64,000 bases of DNA. Source: Conus ventricosus (taxonomy: Eukaryota > Mollusca > Gastropoda > Neogastropoda > Conidae). The translations under genes were made by a program, and so were the position numbers. A model generated the notes under the pieces. It was not told the origin of the DNA, did no database searches, and saw only the letters and a list, made by a program, of their open reading frames with translations. The stretch lies in assembly GCA_018398815.1 (NCBI GenBank), contig CM031603.1:6039513-6103512 (forward strand). The letters are read 5' to 3'. Positions 55,730 through 64,000 of the stretch are shown one piece after another. Every line of letters starts with the position of its first letter. The first letter of the stretch is position 1.

Positions 55730-56515
55730 ACCAGTACATTATTCTTTGCGCAATGCTGCACTAACTGTAGCCATGGACAAGTTGCATGACACAGACAGCT
55801 TCTATAACACTTAAACAGCTCAAAGTTAAGTCGGAGGCAGATATGTTTTACTGAAAAACAAGGTCACATTCAGAACACGAGTTTGTTTGGTGACAAATTC
55901 TGTAAAAGCAATCAGTAAGCTTCGCTTTAGTTTAGTTACAAAAATCAGGCTATTTTATAAAACAGTGTCGCAAATACAAGCACATTTGTATTGATTTGAT
56001 CAGTACTCTTTTAGATTTGGGTCTGCAGAAACAAAGAGCATCATCAAGCACAAACTGGCAAAATTGCCAGCATAATAGCTATGATGTCATAATTACCCGG
56101 TATGTGGTGTTTTTCATTACCATTTTTTGAACTGTTGAAAAATTTGGAGGCTTACATTGGAGATGTGTGTACAACCTGGATGCTTACATTAGAGATGTGT
56201 GCACAACACACAAAGGTTAAATTTATTATGAATAAAAGTGAATGAGTTTCACTATCTGCATGCCCCCGGTTAAGCGAGACAGGATGATGACGATGAGGAA
56301 GAATTTGTCATAAAGAAACAGAGTGACTTCTGTCCTTTCTCACAGTGCTGATTGCCTTCATCCCAGCACCTACTTTTGCCACATTATATCTAATGCCCCA
56401 CCTTGACTGCACTTATTCTGTCTACCTGTGTGCTTTCTTTCCAGAATTATTCTGCCTACCTGCTTTGCCCACTTGACTAATGTCTCACCCTGACTGCATT
56501 CATTCTGCCAACCTG
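55730..56515. other. Intronic stretch, nothing recognised
   Basis: Unique sequence without supported exons or elements. Confidence 0.45.
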
Positions 56516-56521
56516 CTTCAC

Positions 56522-56945
56522 CCACACTATCCCATAATACAAGGGGTGTTAAGTGATGCTTCATGCACACTATCCCATAATACAAGGGGTGTTAAGTGAT
56601 GCCTCACCCACACTATCCCGTACTACAAGGGGTGTTAAGTGATGCCTCACCCACACTATCCCGTACTACATGGGGTGTTTAAGTGATGCCTCACCCACAC
56701 TATCCCGTACTACAAGGGGTGTTAAGTGATGCCTCACCCACACTATCCCGTACTACATGGGGTGTTAAGTGATGCCTCACCCACACTATCCCGTACTACA
56801 AGGGGTGTTAAGTGATGCCTCACCACACTATCCCGTACTACAAGGGGTGTTAAGTGACGCCTCACCCTCACTATCCGTACTACAGGGGTGTTAAGTGACG
56901 CCTCACCACACTATCCGTACTACAAGGGGTGTTAAGTGACGCCTC
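56522..56945 (-). repeat. ~43-bp minisatellite, about 10 copies, containing the 5' splice site of the adjoining exon
   Basis: The unit on the + strand is CACTATCCCGTACTACAAGG plus GGTGTTAAGTGATGCCTCACC. On the minus strand each copy begins GGTGAGGC(A/G)TCAC, the same sequence that forms the donor of exon 56948-57048 (GAGG|GTGAGGCGTCAC). The exon is therefore followed by a row of donor-like copies. Confidence 0.9.
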
Positions 56946-56947
56946 AC

Positions 56948-57048
56948 CCTCAACAGTGACGTCGTTCATCTTTTCAGTCTGGTCTTCTGCTCCTCCGTTC
57001 TGCGCTGGGCTTCCTTCAGGGTGCTGCGTGCTGCCTGCAGCTCTTCCT
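56948..57048 (-). CDS. Coiled-coil gene exon (in-frame stop needs checking)
   Basis: Acceptor GATTGTTATCAG, then EELQAARSTLKEAQRRTEEQ and KTRLK, a textbook coiled coil. The frame then meets TGA in AAAAGATGAAC. One extra A in the A4 run would continue MNDVTVE to the donor. So either the sequence has an indel, or another donor is used, or the gene is damaged. Entry phase 1 matches exon 58709-58817. Confidence 0.6.
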
Positions 57049-57434
57049 CTGATAACAATCGTCAACACCATTTCATTCCTATTTTTCAGGCTGCACCACG
57101 AAAACACACAAACGGCGTGCGCTGTGCTGTGGTAACAACACAATGGCATGGTTTCTCCCACCCCCATCACCCTACTTCCAGTGATGAAGACTGGATCTGC
57201 GGAGCACCTAAGAGGAGAGTGATGATAAGGACAGACAGCTGCCTGCCTAGGTCACGTTTATCATGTATCAGCCAGAAATCAATGTGCGTATAAATGTGAC
57301 ATACATGTTGCAACTTTGCATGGGCAGTTCTTCCTTTACACCACAATCATTAGGTAAACTAAACTATCCAGGACTGGTCTTTCATAGCCAAATTTTTCTT
57401 ACTATCCAATGATAAACACTTTTTACCATAACCA

Positions 57435-57628
57435 TCTGCGATGCAATGCAAGGATTGGCTTTCAAATTATGATGTTCTCTATAATCTACGAGGCTTTGTG
57501 TAATCTCTAGTCCAATCCCAATCTTTGGTATAAGCATCTGCAAGGATGGCTTTCAAACTATGATGTTCTCTACAATCTACGAGGCTTTGTGTAATCTCTA
57601 GTCCAATCCCAATCTTTGGTATAAACTC
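57435..57628. repeat. ~93-bp tandem duplication
   Basis: Two copies of TATGATGTTCTCTAYAATCT followed by ACGAGGCTTTGTGTAATCTC and TAGTCCAATCCCAATCTTTG. Confidence 0.85.
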
Positions 57629-57629
57629 T

Positions 57630-58320
57630 GCAAGATAAAGATAAGATATGTTGCTTATAGCCCAGCCGACCGCAAAGGGCCATCAGGGCTGTCACCACGT
57701 TAAAATCAACTCACCAGTCATTTAAAAAAAAATAAAAAAAAAATAAAAAAAAACCCAACTTTCACACATCTCGTTAAATAACATCGTCTACAAACGCACC
57801 AGAAACTTTGTTAAAATTCTTTCTGCCGTAAAATCTTAAATCAGATGAAAAATGTTAATCTCTCTCAAAAACTCAAGGATCACGTCAGGCGGGACATCCC
57901 TGAACAGGATCTTCATGGACTCCGCTGTAAAATGTTGTGTCTCACATCGTGCAGTCCCAACACTCTAAAAGAACATGTTTCATTGTGAGTGGCGCATGAC
58001 ATGGAATGCACCACGGAGCTTCTTCACTCTTTAAAAGGTAGAATGGGTAAAATACGAATGGCCGGTGTGCAGCCCGCACAGAACCATTTCCTCTTTACGA
58101 CCACCCGACGTAGATGGGAGGAAGTCCTTAAGGTTTGGACGGATCTGAAGAGTTTGTTATTCGTCTGTGTGTTCCAATCTTCCTGCCAGAGGTCTCTCAC
58201 ATAATCGTTAATTTTGGGTTTCACATCTGAGCAGGGGATATAAGTGTTGGACAGTTTCTCTCTTGTGGCATTCTTGGCTAAAACGATATATCCAGTCACA
58301 AACTTGCAGACTGCTCTGTG
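57630..58320 (-). mobile_element. Non-LTR retrotransposon 3' fragment (jockey/I-like with post-RNase H region)
   Basis: On the minus strand the frame encodes IVLAKNATREKLSN, IPCSDVKPKINDYVRDLWQE, DWNTQTNNKLFRS and, after breaks, CIPCHAPLTMKHVLLEC. This series (end of RNase H, a W-rich linker, then a C-x2-C...H...C zinc-ribbon-like motif) is typical of the C-terminus of LINEs carrying an RNase H. The 3' end at about 57632 is ATCTTATCTTTATC after GGCTGGGCTATAAGCAACAT. It lies in an intron of the coiled-coil gene. Confidence 0.75.
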
Positions 58321-58708
58321 TCATAAACAGTTCAGCAACCTCAGTGCCACCACACACACAAGCTAACCACAGCATCAAGAAAAAGCAATGATTTTTCCAT
58401 GGCTTATCAGGCTCCCTTCACAGGAAAACCCCCTGAGATGCAAGAACATTTGCATTTACTCTTCTCATGACCATGCACTCTACAAGAAAATGAACAATAA
58501 CATTATTGGCAAATTAACTGATTAAGCAGCTGTGACTTGCAAAGCAACTGAAACTGAGAAGTTTAAAGTCATATGAAAATATTCGCATAAAAAAGGATGA
58601 AATGTACTGTCTCAGAAAGAAAAGAAAAAAGAAAGAAAAAAAATCCATCTATCTATCTATTATCTATCAAATAAAACACAAAGCTAACAAACAAACTAAA
58701 AGGGAGAC

Positions 58709-58817
58709 CATTCTGTGTGACAATGGCGTCCCACTGTTCTCTGGGCTTGACCAAGTTCTGCATGAAGCTGTTGATGGTCAACGTCTTGTGGAACTTGTCC
58801 TTGACATCTTGCTTGTT
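58709..58817 (-). CDS. Coiled-coil gene exon
   Basis: Acceptor GTTATGTGACAG, then NKQDVKDKFHKTLTINSFMQ and NLVKPREQWDAIVTQN, ending AATG|GTCTCC (weak donor, phase 1). Phase 0 entry matches exon 62577-62670. The acceptor and first ~20 bases of this exon are the seed of the neighbouring 45-bp array. Confidence 0.65.
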
Positions 58818-60118
58818 CTGTCACATAACAACATTAACGGTTAGTGTCCTTCAGAACCTTTTTGTTCTGTCACATAAGAACACTAGCGGTCAGTGTCCTT
58901 TAGAACCTTTTTGTTCTGTCACATAACTCTAAAAGTCTAATGGTCAGTGCCGTTTACAACCTGCCTCTTTTGTCACATAACAACACTAACGGTCAGTGTC
59001 CTTTAGAACCTTTTTGTTCTGTCACATGACAACACTAGCGGTCAGTGTCCTTTACATCCTGTTTATTCTGTCACATGACTCTAAACTCTAAAGGTCAGTG
59101 TCCTTTACAACCAGCTTCTTCTGTCACATGATAACTGTAACAGTCAGTGTCCGTTACATCCTGTTAATTCTGTCACATGACTCTAAACTTTAATGGTCAG
59201 TGTCCTTAAAACCTGCTTCTTCTGTCACATGACAATACTAATGGTCAGTGTCCTTTACATCCTGTTCTGTCACATGACAATACTAATGGTCAGTGTCCTT
59301 ACATCCTGTTCTGTCATATGACAACACTAATGGTCAGGTCAGTGTCCTTTACATCCTGTTCTGTCACATGACAACACTAATGGTCAGTGTCCTTTACATC
59401 CTGTTCTGTCACATGACAACACTAATGGTCAGTGTCCTTTAGGCTTTACATCCTGTTCTGTCACATGACAACACTAATGGTCAGTGTCCTTTACATCCTG
59501 TTCTGTCACATGACAACACTAATGGTCAGTGTCCTTTACATCCTGTTCTGTCACATGACAACACTAATGGTCAGTGTCCTTTACATCCTGTTCTGTCACA
59601 TGACAACACTAATGGTCAGTGTCCTTTACATCCTGTTCTGTCACATGACAACACTAATGGTCAGTGTCCTTTACATCCTGTTCTGTCACATGACAACACT
59701 AATGGTCAGTGTCCTTTAGGCTTTACATCCTGTTCTGTCACATGACAACACTAATGGTCAGTGTCCTTTACATCCTGTTCTGTCATATGACAACACTAAT
59801 GGTCAGTGTCCTTTACATCCTGTTATATCAAATGACAACACTAATGGTCAGGTCAGTGTCCTTTACATCCTGTTCTGTCATATGACAACACTAATGGTCA
59901 GTGTCGTTTACATCCTGTTCTGTCACATGACAACACTAATGGTCAGTGTCCTTTACATCCTGTTATATCACATGACAACACTAATGGTCAGGTCAGTGTC
60001 CTTTACATCCTGTTCTGTCATATGACAACAATAATGGTCAGTGTCCTTTACATCCTGTTCTGTCACATGACAACACTAATGGTCAGTGTCCTTTACATCC
60101 TGTTCTGTCACATGACAA

Positions 60119-60526
60119 TAATGCTGCTCGCCTTGTCTCGAAATCTCCGAAAACCTCTCATGTTTCTCCCTTGCTTAAATCTTTGCACTGGCTTCCTGTT
60201 GAAAAACGCATCAAGTACAAACTTTCTTTGCTCTGCTACAAGGCATTGGATGGCCTCGCTCCATCTTACCTCTCTAAACTTCTGTCGACCTATACTCCTT
60301 CCAGACAGCTTCGCTCTTCTTCTGACACTCGCATTCTGCAGATCCTCGTTTTCGAGCCAGAACACTTGGTGAACGTTCTTTTTCTTTTCAGGCTCCTTCC
60401 TGCTGGAACAATCTCCCTTCTGCACTCCGAAACTCAAACAGTCTTTCTTCTTTCAAGTCCTCCCTCAAAACAACTCTCTTCAAAACATAATTTTTCTGCT
60501 CCTTCGCTGGTGTGTGGGTGTGTGCG

Positions 60527-60622
<96 letters not shown>

Positions 60623-60707
60623 GGGCTTATTGCTGTAAGCGCTTAGGGCTTTTGTTTAAGATTAAGCGCACTAAATGTTCCTTATTATTATTATTATTAT
60701 TATTATT
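60119..60707 (+). mobile_element. CR1/L2-like LINE 3' end inserted in the minisatellite
   Basis: It encodes the C-terminal tail of a LINE reverse transcriptase protein (LLKSLHWLPVEKRIKYKLSL then YKALDGLAPSYLSKLLSTYT), followed by a long GT tract. A 3' end with GTAAGCGCTTAGGGC and a (TTA)n tail closes the element. ATGACAA occurs at both borders (60112-60118 and 60708-60714), consistent with a 7-bp target duplication in a repeat unit. It is 5' truncated, as most LINE copies are. Confidence 0.85.
60512..60620. repeat. (GT)n microsatellite within the LINE tail
   Basis: About 50 GT units with a few interruptions. Confidence 0.95.
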
Positions 60708-61319
60708 ATGACAACACTAATGGTCAGTGTCCTTTACATCCTGTTCTGTCACATGACAACATTAATGGTCAGTGTCCTTTACATCCTGTTCTGTCACATG
60801 ACAACACTAATGGTCAGTGTCCTTTAGGCTTTACATCCTGTTATATCACATGACAACACTAATGGTCAGTGTCCTTTACATCCTGTTCTGTCATATGACA
60901 ACAATAATGGTCAGTGTCCTTTACATCCTGTTCTGTCACATGACAACACTAATGGTCAGTGTCCTTTACATCCTGTTCTGTCACATGACAACAATAATGG
61001 TCAGTGTCCTTTACATCCTGTTCTGTCACATGACAACACTAATGGTCAGTGTCCTTTACATCCTGTTCTGTCACATGACAACACTAATGGTCAGTGTCCT
61101 TTACATCCTGTTCTGTCACATGACAACAATAATGGTCAGTGTCCTTTACATCCTGTTCTGTCACATGACAACACTAATGGTCAGTGTCCTTTACATCCTG
61201 TTCTGTCACATGACAACACTAATGGTCAGTGTCCTTTACATCCTGTTCTGTCACATGACAAAACTAATTGTCAGTGTCCTTTACATTCTTTTTGCCCTGT
61301 CACACAACACAAATGATCA

Positions 61320-62560
61320 ACTGGTATTTTATACAACCAGTTTGCTCTGTCACAAAATAATACTTTCAGTGATTCTGTTGTGATCAATTAATGAGACAAG
61401 TCAGTTTCACAACAAATAAAAATGAAAGGGTTTCACATCCTCAAAATTTAAGACACTTTCATTATTACCTAGACTGAATTTGTTTCGTTGGTTGGTCAGT
61501 TCTTTTCACATTCATGGGTCATTTTTTTAAAGCGATATTTTGCTTTACTACACAAACATATAAAACATACCGATACTCAGCAAGCAATTCCCTTACAGAT
61601 CTTCCAGAAACAAAAAAGAGTAAGAAATTTTAAAACTAATAATAGCAAATAATTCTTTATGCATAGTCCTTTAAACCAAACACAGCCAAAAGTCATAGAT
61701 TTTCCTGCTTTCAGTCTGACATCACTTTGCCTGTTCTGTTTGGAGCTACTTAACAGGATGCATATTCTGTTTCTTATGAGTTGATGTGTGCATACATGAT
61801 CTAAACCCCAGCATTTCAATGTAATTCGTTGTAGACCATTTCTTTCTGCAAAATGTCTTTAAGCACTCATCATAATATCTAAAGTTCAGATTTTTGAATG
61901 ATTATGACATCCATTTACCACAGAAGCAATAACAGAGCAATTGTGTACATTGCATGACTAAAAAGCTAACTGCAGCACCTCAAAGATCCCCCCACCCCCA
62001 CCCCACCCAGGTCCGTTTTGTTATTATGTCATGTTGCGAAATTCAATCAGATTATAGCACCCCTCTTAATACTAGCTGCCTTTAACAATAAATATATGGT
62101 AATACTTGACCACTGACACACTTTGGCACAGGTACAATTGTGCAGGCTTAGGACAAAGCTGTGTTGTCGATTATGCCATTAGAATTTTAGCAATGCTGGG
62201 AAAGGTTTTTTTTTTCTTTCCTAGAATTGTGATTTTTTTGCTAGTAGTAGTAGACCCACTTAGGACAGTTTTACAGCGGGACTTTGTACGACTTTTTTTT
62301 AGGTGAAATGAATCTTTTATCCAGTTCTGGTCATCACCTTGTAGTTGTAGATTTATGTGTATCTTTTTTTCAATTCATAGTCAGAACATCCAGTTCAGCA
62401 TATTATCAGCCATTTCCCTGACTTTTCCCTAACTTCTACAAATACCTTACTTTCCTGGACTTTCCAGTGAATATGAAAATCTCCTATTTCAAATCTAACC
62501 ATAATTTTTCTTACTTTCACTGACCTATACAGACTTTTTAAACATTGAATGAGCCCCACC
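61320..62560. other. Intronic stretch, nothing recognised
   Basis: AT-rich unique sequence; no exon or element supported. Confidence 0.45.
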
Positions 62561-62576
62561 ATCGATCATTTTGTAC

Positions 62577-62670
62577 CTTGGCCAGTTCCTGCAGCTGCAA
62601 GGTGAGAGTTGCAGCATCCACTGCCGTGCTGCAGTCTGCCAACGTTTTCTCTTGCATCTCCTGTACCATC
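62577..62670 (-). CDS. Coiled-coil gene exon (most upstream one seen)
   Basis: Acceptor GCTGCTGATGCAG and donor GCCAAG|GTACAA, both good. It encodes MVQEMQEKTLADCSTAVDAA and TLTLQLQELAK, amphipathic with Leu heptads. Entry phase 2 implies further exons to the right of the window; exit phase 0. Confidence 0.72.
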
Positions 62671-62704
62671 CTGCATCAGCAGCCAGCAGAAAGAGGATCA
62701 GGCA

Positions 62705-62707
<3 letters not shown>

Positions 62708-62768
<61 letters not shown>

Positions 62769-62784
62769 TGTGTGTGTGTGTGTG
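62708..62784. repeat. (GT)n microsatellite
   Basis: About 37 GT units with one break. Confidence 0.95.
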
Positions 62785-62937
62785 TTCGTTCGTTCTTTAA
62801 TTTAATGTCTATCCACTTTACAGTGATCTTAGACAAAAACAAGAGACAAACAAACAGGCATACAAACAAACAAAGACAAAACAGAAAAACACATGTAAAA
62901 GGGGCCGGTGTGTGTATGTCGGTGTGTGTGTGTGTGT

Positions 62938-62992
62938 GTGGTGGGTGGGGGGGGGGGGGGGGGGGGGGGAGGGGGGGGGGGGGGAGGGGGGC
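62938..62992. repeat. G-rich homopolymer tract
   Basis: About 50 bases of almost pure G with single A interruptions, after a GT tract. Confidence 0.9.
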
Positions 62993-63289
62993 ATTCATGT
63001 GTGTGTTGTTTCAAAAATGTCATTAAAAGTGCATGGAGTGTGGAGGTAGTGTAGTATACTAATCTTTGCATGCATAGTCTATTTAATTAATGAGATACCA
63101 ATAAGTGACTATCACTTTGACCCCATTCTAATCTAGCGGCATAACGGTAAACTGCTTTAGCCTGGATTCTCATATCTGAACATTTTTAAAGAAACAAAAC
63201 ATTTTTAACCATTGAAATAAAAATTTTTAAAATCAAACAAATAACTCGAGAATCAAAGTAAATGTCCAACTGGACTCTTAACAATTGCC

Positions 63290-64000
63290 CTAACAACTTC
63301 TACAGCCTTCGCTTCGTTCCCAAAAATGTCCCAAAAATTCGCGATTGATGGGTTCAAACTTAATAACCAAGTAGGTAATATTTTTTAGTATTTCTGCAAA
63401 AGAAGATGACATGGAATAGTGTAATATTTTGGCCACAAATGCAAGTGACATTTTTACAATATTTTGTTTTGTATGCATCAAGTCTAAATATCAGACTCTA
63501 CAAAAGTCGTTCCTGGTGGAGATTGTGTCCCGTTTTATATATTACGAGTTTCTTAAAGAATTTTCCCTTGTTGTCCTTTATTATGTTTAGACACTCTTTT
63601 TGTCTTCCTATCACCGAATCCCATGATGCTTTACCTAAAAGGCTATAATTTTCATACAAGGATAAAGGAATATTTATTTTTGTAAAGATCTTTTCCTTAG
63701 CTGCACCATTTTTGGCTAACCGATCAACCCTTTCATTTGCTGCTAAACCACAATGTGATGGAATCCAACAAATTGTCAGTCAATAGAAGAACCACGTAAA
63801 GACAAAAAATTAATTAAATGGTATATCTCCGATATCATTTCTCCTCTCACTCTTGTATGAGAATATTTTAAAGCTTGTAAGACAGATTTTGAATCGACAC
63901 AAAATAATATTAGAAATATGGAATATGGAAAACTAAGAAGATAGTTCAGTGCCATAATAATGGCAATTAGCTCTGCTGTGAATACAGAGTAATTTTTCCC
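63290..64000 (-). mobile_element. LINE RNase H domain and zinc-ribbon tail, cut by the window edge
   Basis: Minus-strand frames from the right edge encode SVFTAELIAIIMALNYL (catalytic Glu) and ILFCVDSKSVLQALKYS (catalytic Asp), then an AANERVDRLAKNGA-type helix (about 63715-63750). Further on is a Cys-rich end (CICGQNITLFHVIFFC, about 63420-63460). This is the ribonuclease H and C-terminal zinc ribbon of an I/jockey-type LINE. Frame changes occur after about 63790. The reverse transcriptase would lie beyond 64000. Confidence 0.8.

Larger units (their letters stand above)
58820..61310 (-). repeat. ~45-bp minisatellite, about 45 copies, derived from an intron-exon junction
   Basis: On the minus strand the unit is CATTAGTGTTGTCATGTGACAG followed by AACAGGATGTAAAGGACACTGAC. 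Compare the exon junction ATGTGACAG|AACAAGCAAGATGTCAAGGACA at 58817: acceptor and exon start are clearly homologous. Copies nearest the exon are the most diverged from each other and closest to the exon (AACCTTTTTGTTC variants), while distal copies are homogeneous. The array is interrupted by a CR1/L2-like insertion at 60119-60707. Confidence 0.92.
28844..62670 (-). other. Large minus-strand gene for an unrecognised coiled-coil protein (span of exons)
   Basis: Nine or ten exons read right to left with compatible intron phases (62577-62670, 58709-58817, 56948-57048, 50693-50733, 48275-48341, 40620-40744, 39063-39238, 38513-38654, 36998-37127, 28844-29008). The upstream exons encode heptad-like Leu/Glu/Lys/Gln sequence. 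The last three change to a beta-strand and loop composition. A coiled coil followed by a small alpha/beta module recalls kinetochore proteins with RWD domains such as KNL1, but this is only a suggestion. Start and stop codons are not identified with certainty. One in-frame stop (exon 56948-57048) and one shift (exon 36998-37127) need checking against transcripts. Confidence 0.6.

Noticed and set aside
59432..61383. Long + strand open frames with repeated MTTLMVSVLYILFCH
   Set aside because: By-product of the ~45-bp minisatellite; the meaningful strand is minus, where the unit matches an exon junction.

Overview
The window is eukaryotic nuclear DNA from an invertebrate animal. A lophotrochozoan, most likely a mollusc and perhaps a marine gastropod, fits best. 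The evidence is spliced genes with very long introns, about 12 kb of minisatellite arrays, long (CA)n/(GT)n tracts, a Polinton remnant, a Ty3/gypsy element of the Gmr1 type, several non-LTR elements and tRNA-headed SINEs. Species is an inference from this repeat style, not from a marker gene. There are no operons, CRISPR arrays or bacterial genes.

Left part (1-17 kb). Positions 1-2.1 kb hold a frameshifted Polinton/Maverick remnant, including a packaging ATPase with Walker A and B motifs and a minor-capsid-like protein. Positions 2.4-3.76 kb hold two tandem ~660-bp units, each with an intact-looking type I hammerhead ribozyme core; this is the most interesting item. Next come a ~515-bp hAT-like non-autonomous transposon (4.4-4.95 kb), an 8 x 66-bp minisatellite, and the 3' half of a peptide:N-glycanase gene (NGLY1, + strand, three exons between 5.5 and 11.65 kb). 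A piggyBac-like transposase remnant on the minus strand (13.0-14.55 kb) has a 16-codon piece expanded about 18-fold.

Middle part (17-37 kb). A retroelement C-terminal fragment and a tRNA-derived SINE (17.2-17.9 kb) are followed by low-information DNA, then a 28-bp array (24.1-25.9 kb) and a ~64-bp array (26.3-27.0 kb). An LTR retrotransposon at 29.19-36.36 kb has ~1.68-kb LTRs and a perfect 5-bp target duplication. Its integrase C-terminal domain lies before the reverse transcriptase (a copia-like order in a gypsy-type element) and its integrase core is missing.

Right part (28.8-62.7 kb). On the minus strand, nine or ten short exons with matching phases define one gene for a mainly coiled-coil protein of unknown identity, spanning at least 34 kb. 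Its introns contain nearly everything else: the LTR element; arrays of 47, 30, 36, 36, ~62, ~43 and ~45 bp; a SINE with an 11-bp target duplication; a 4.35-kb RTE-like LINE inserted in a minisatellite with a 10-bp target duplication; a CR1/L2-like LINE tail inserted in another minisatellite; and a jockey-like LINE tail. Two of the arrays appear to have grown out of this gene's own splice junctions. The right edge is a minus-strand LINE RNase H fragment.

All coordinates and motifs were read by eye. No alignment, folding or database search was run.
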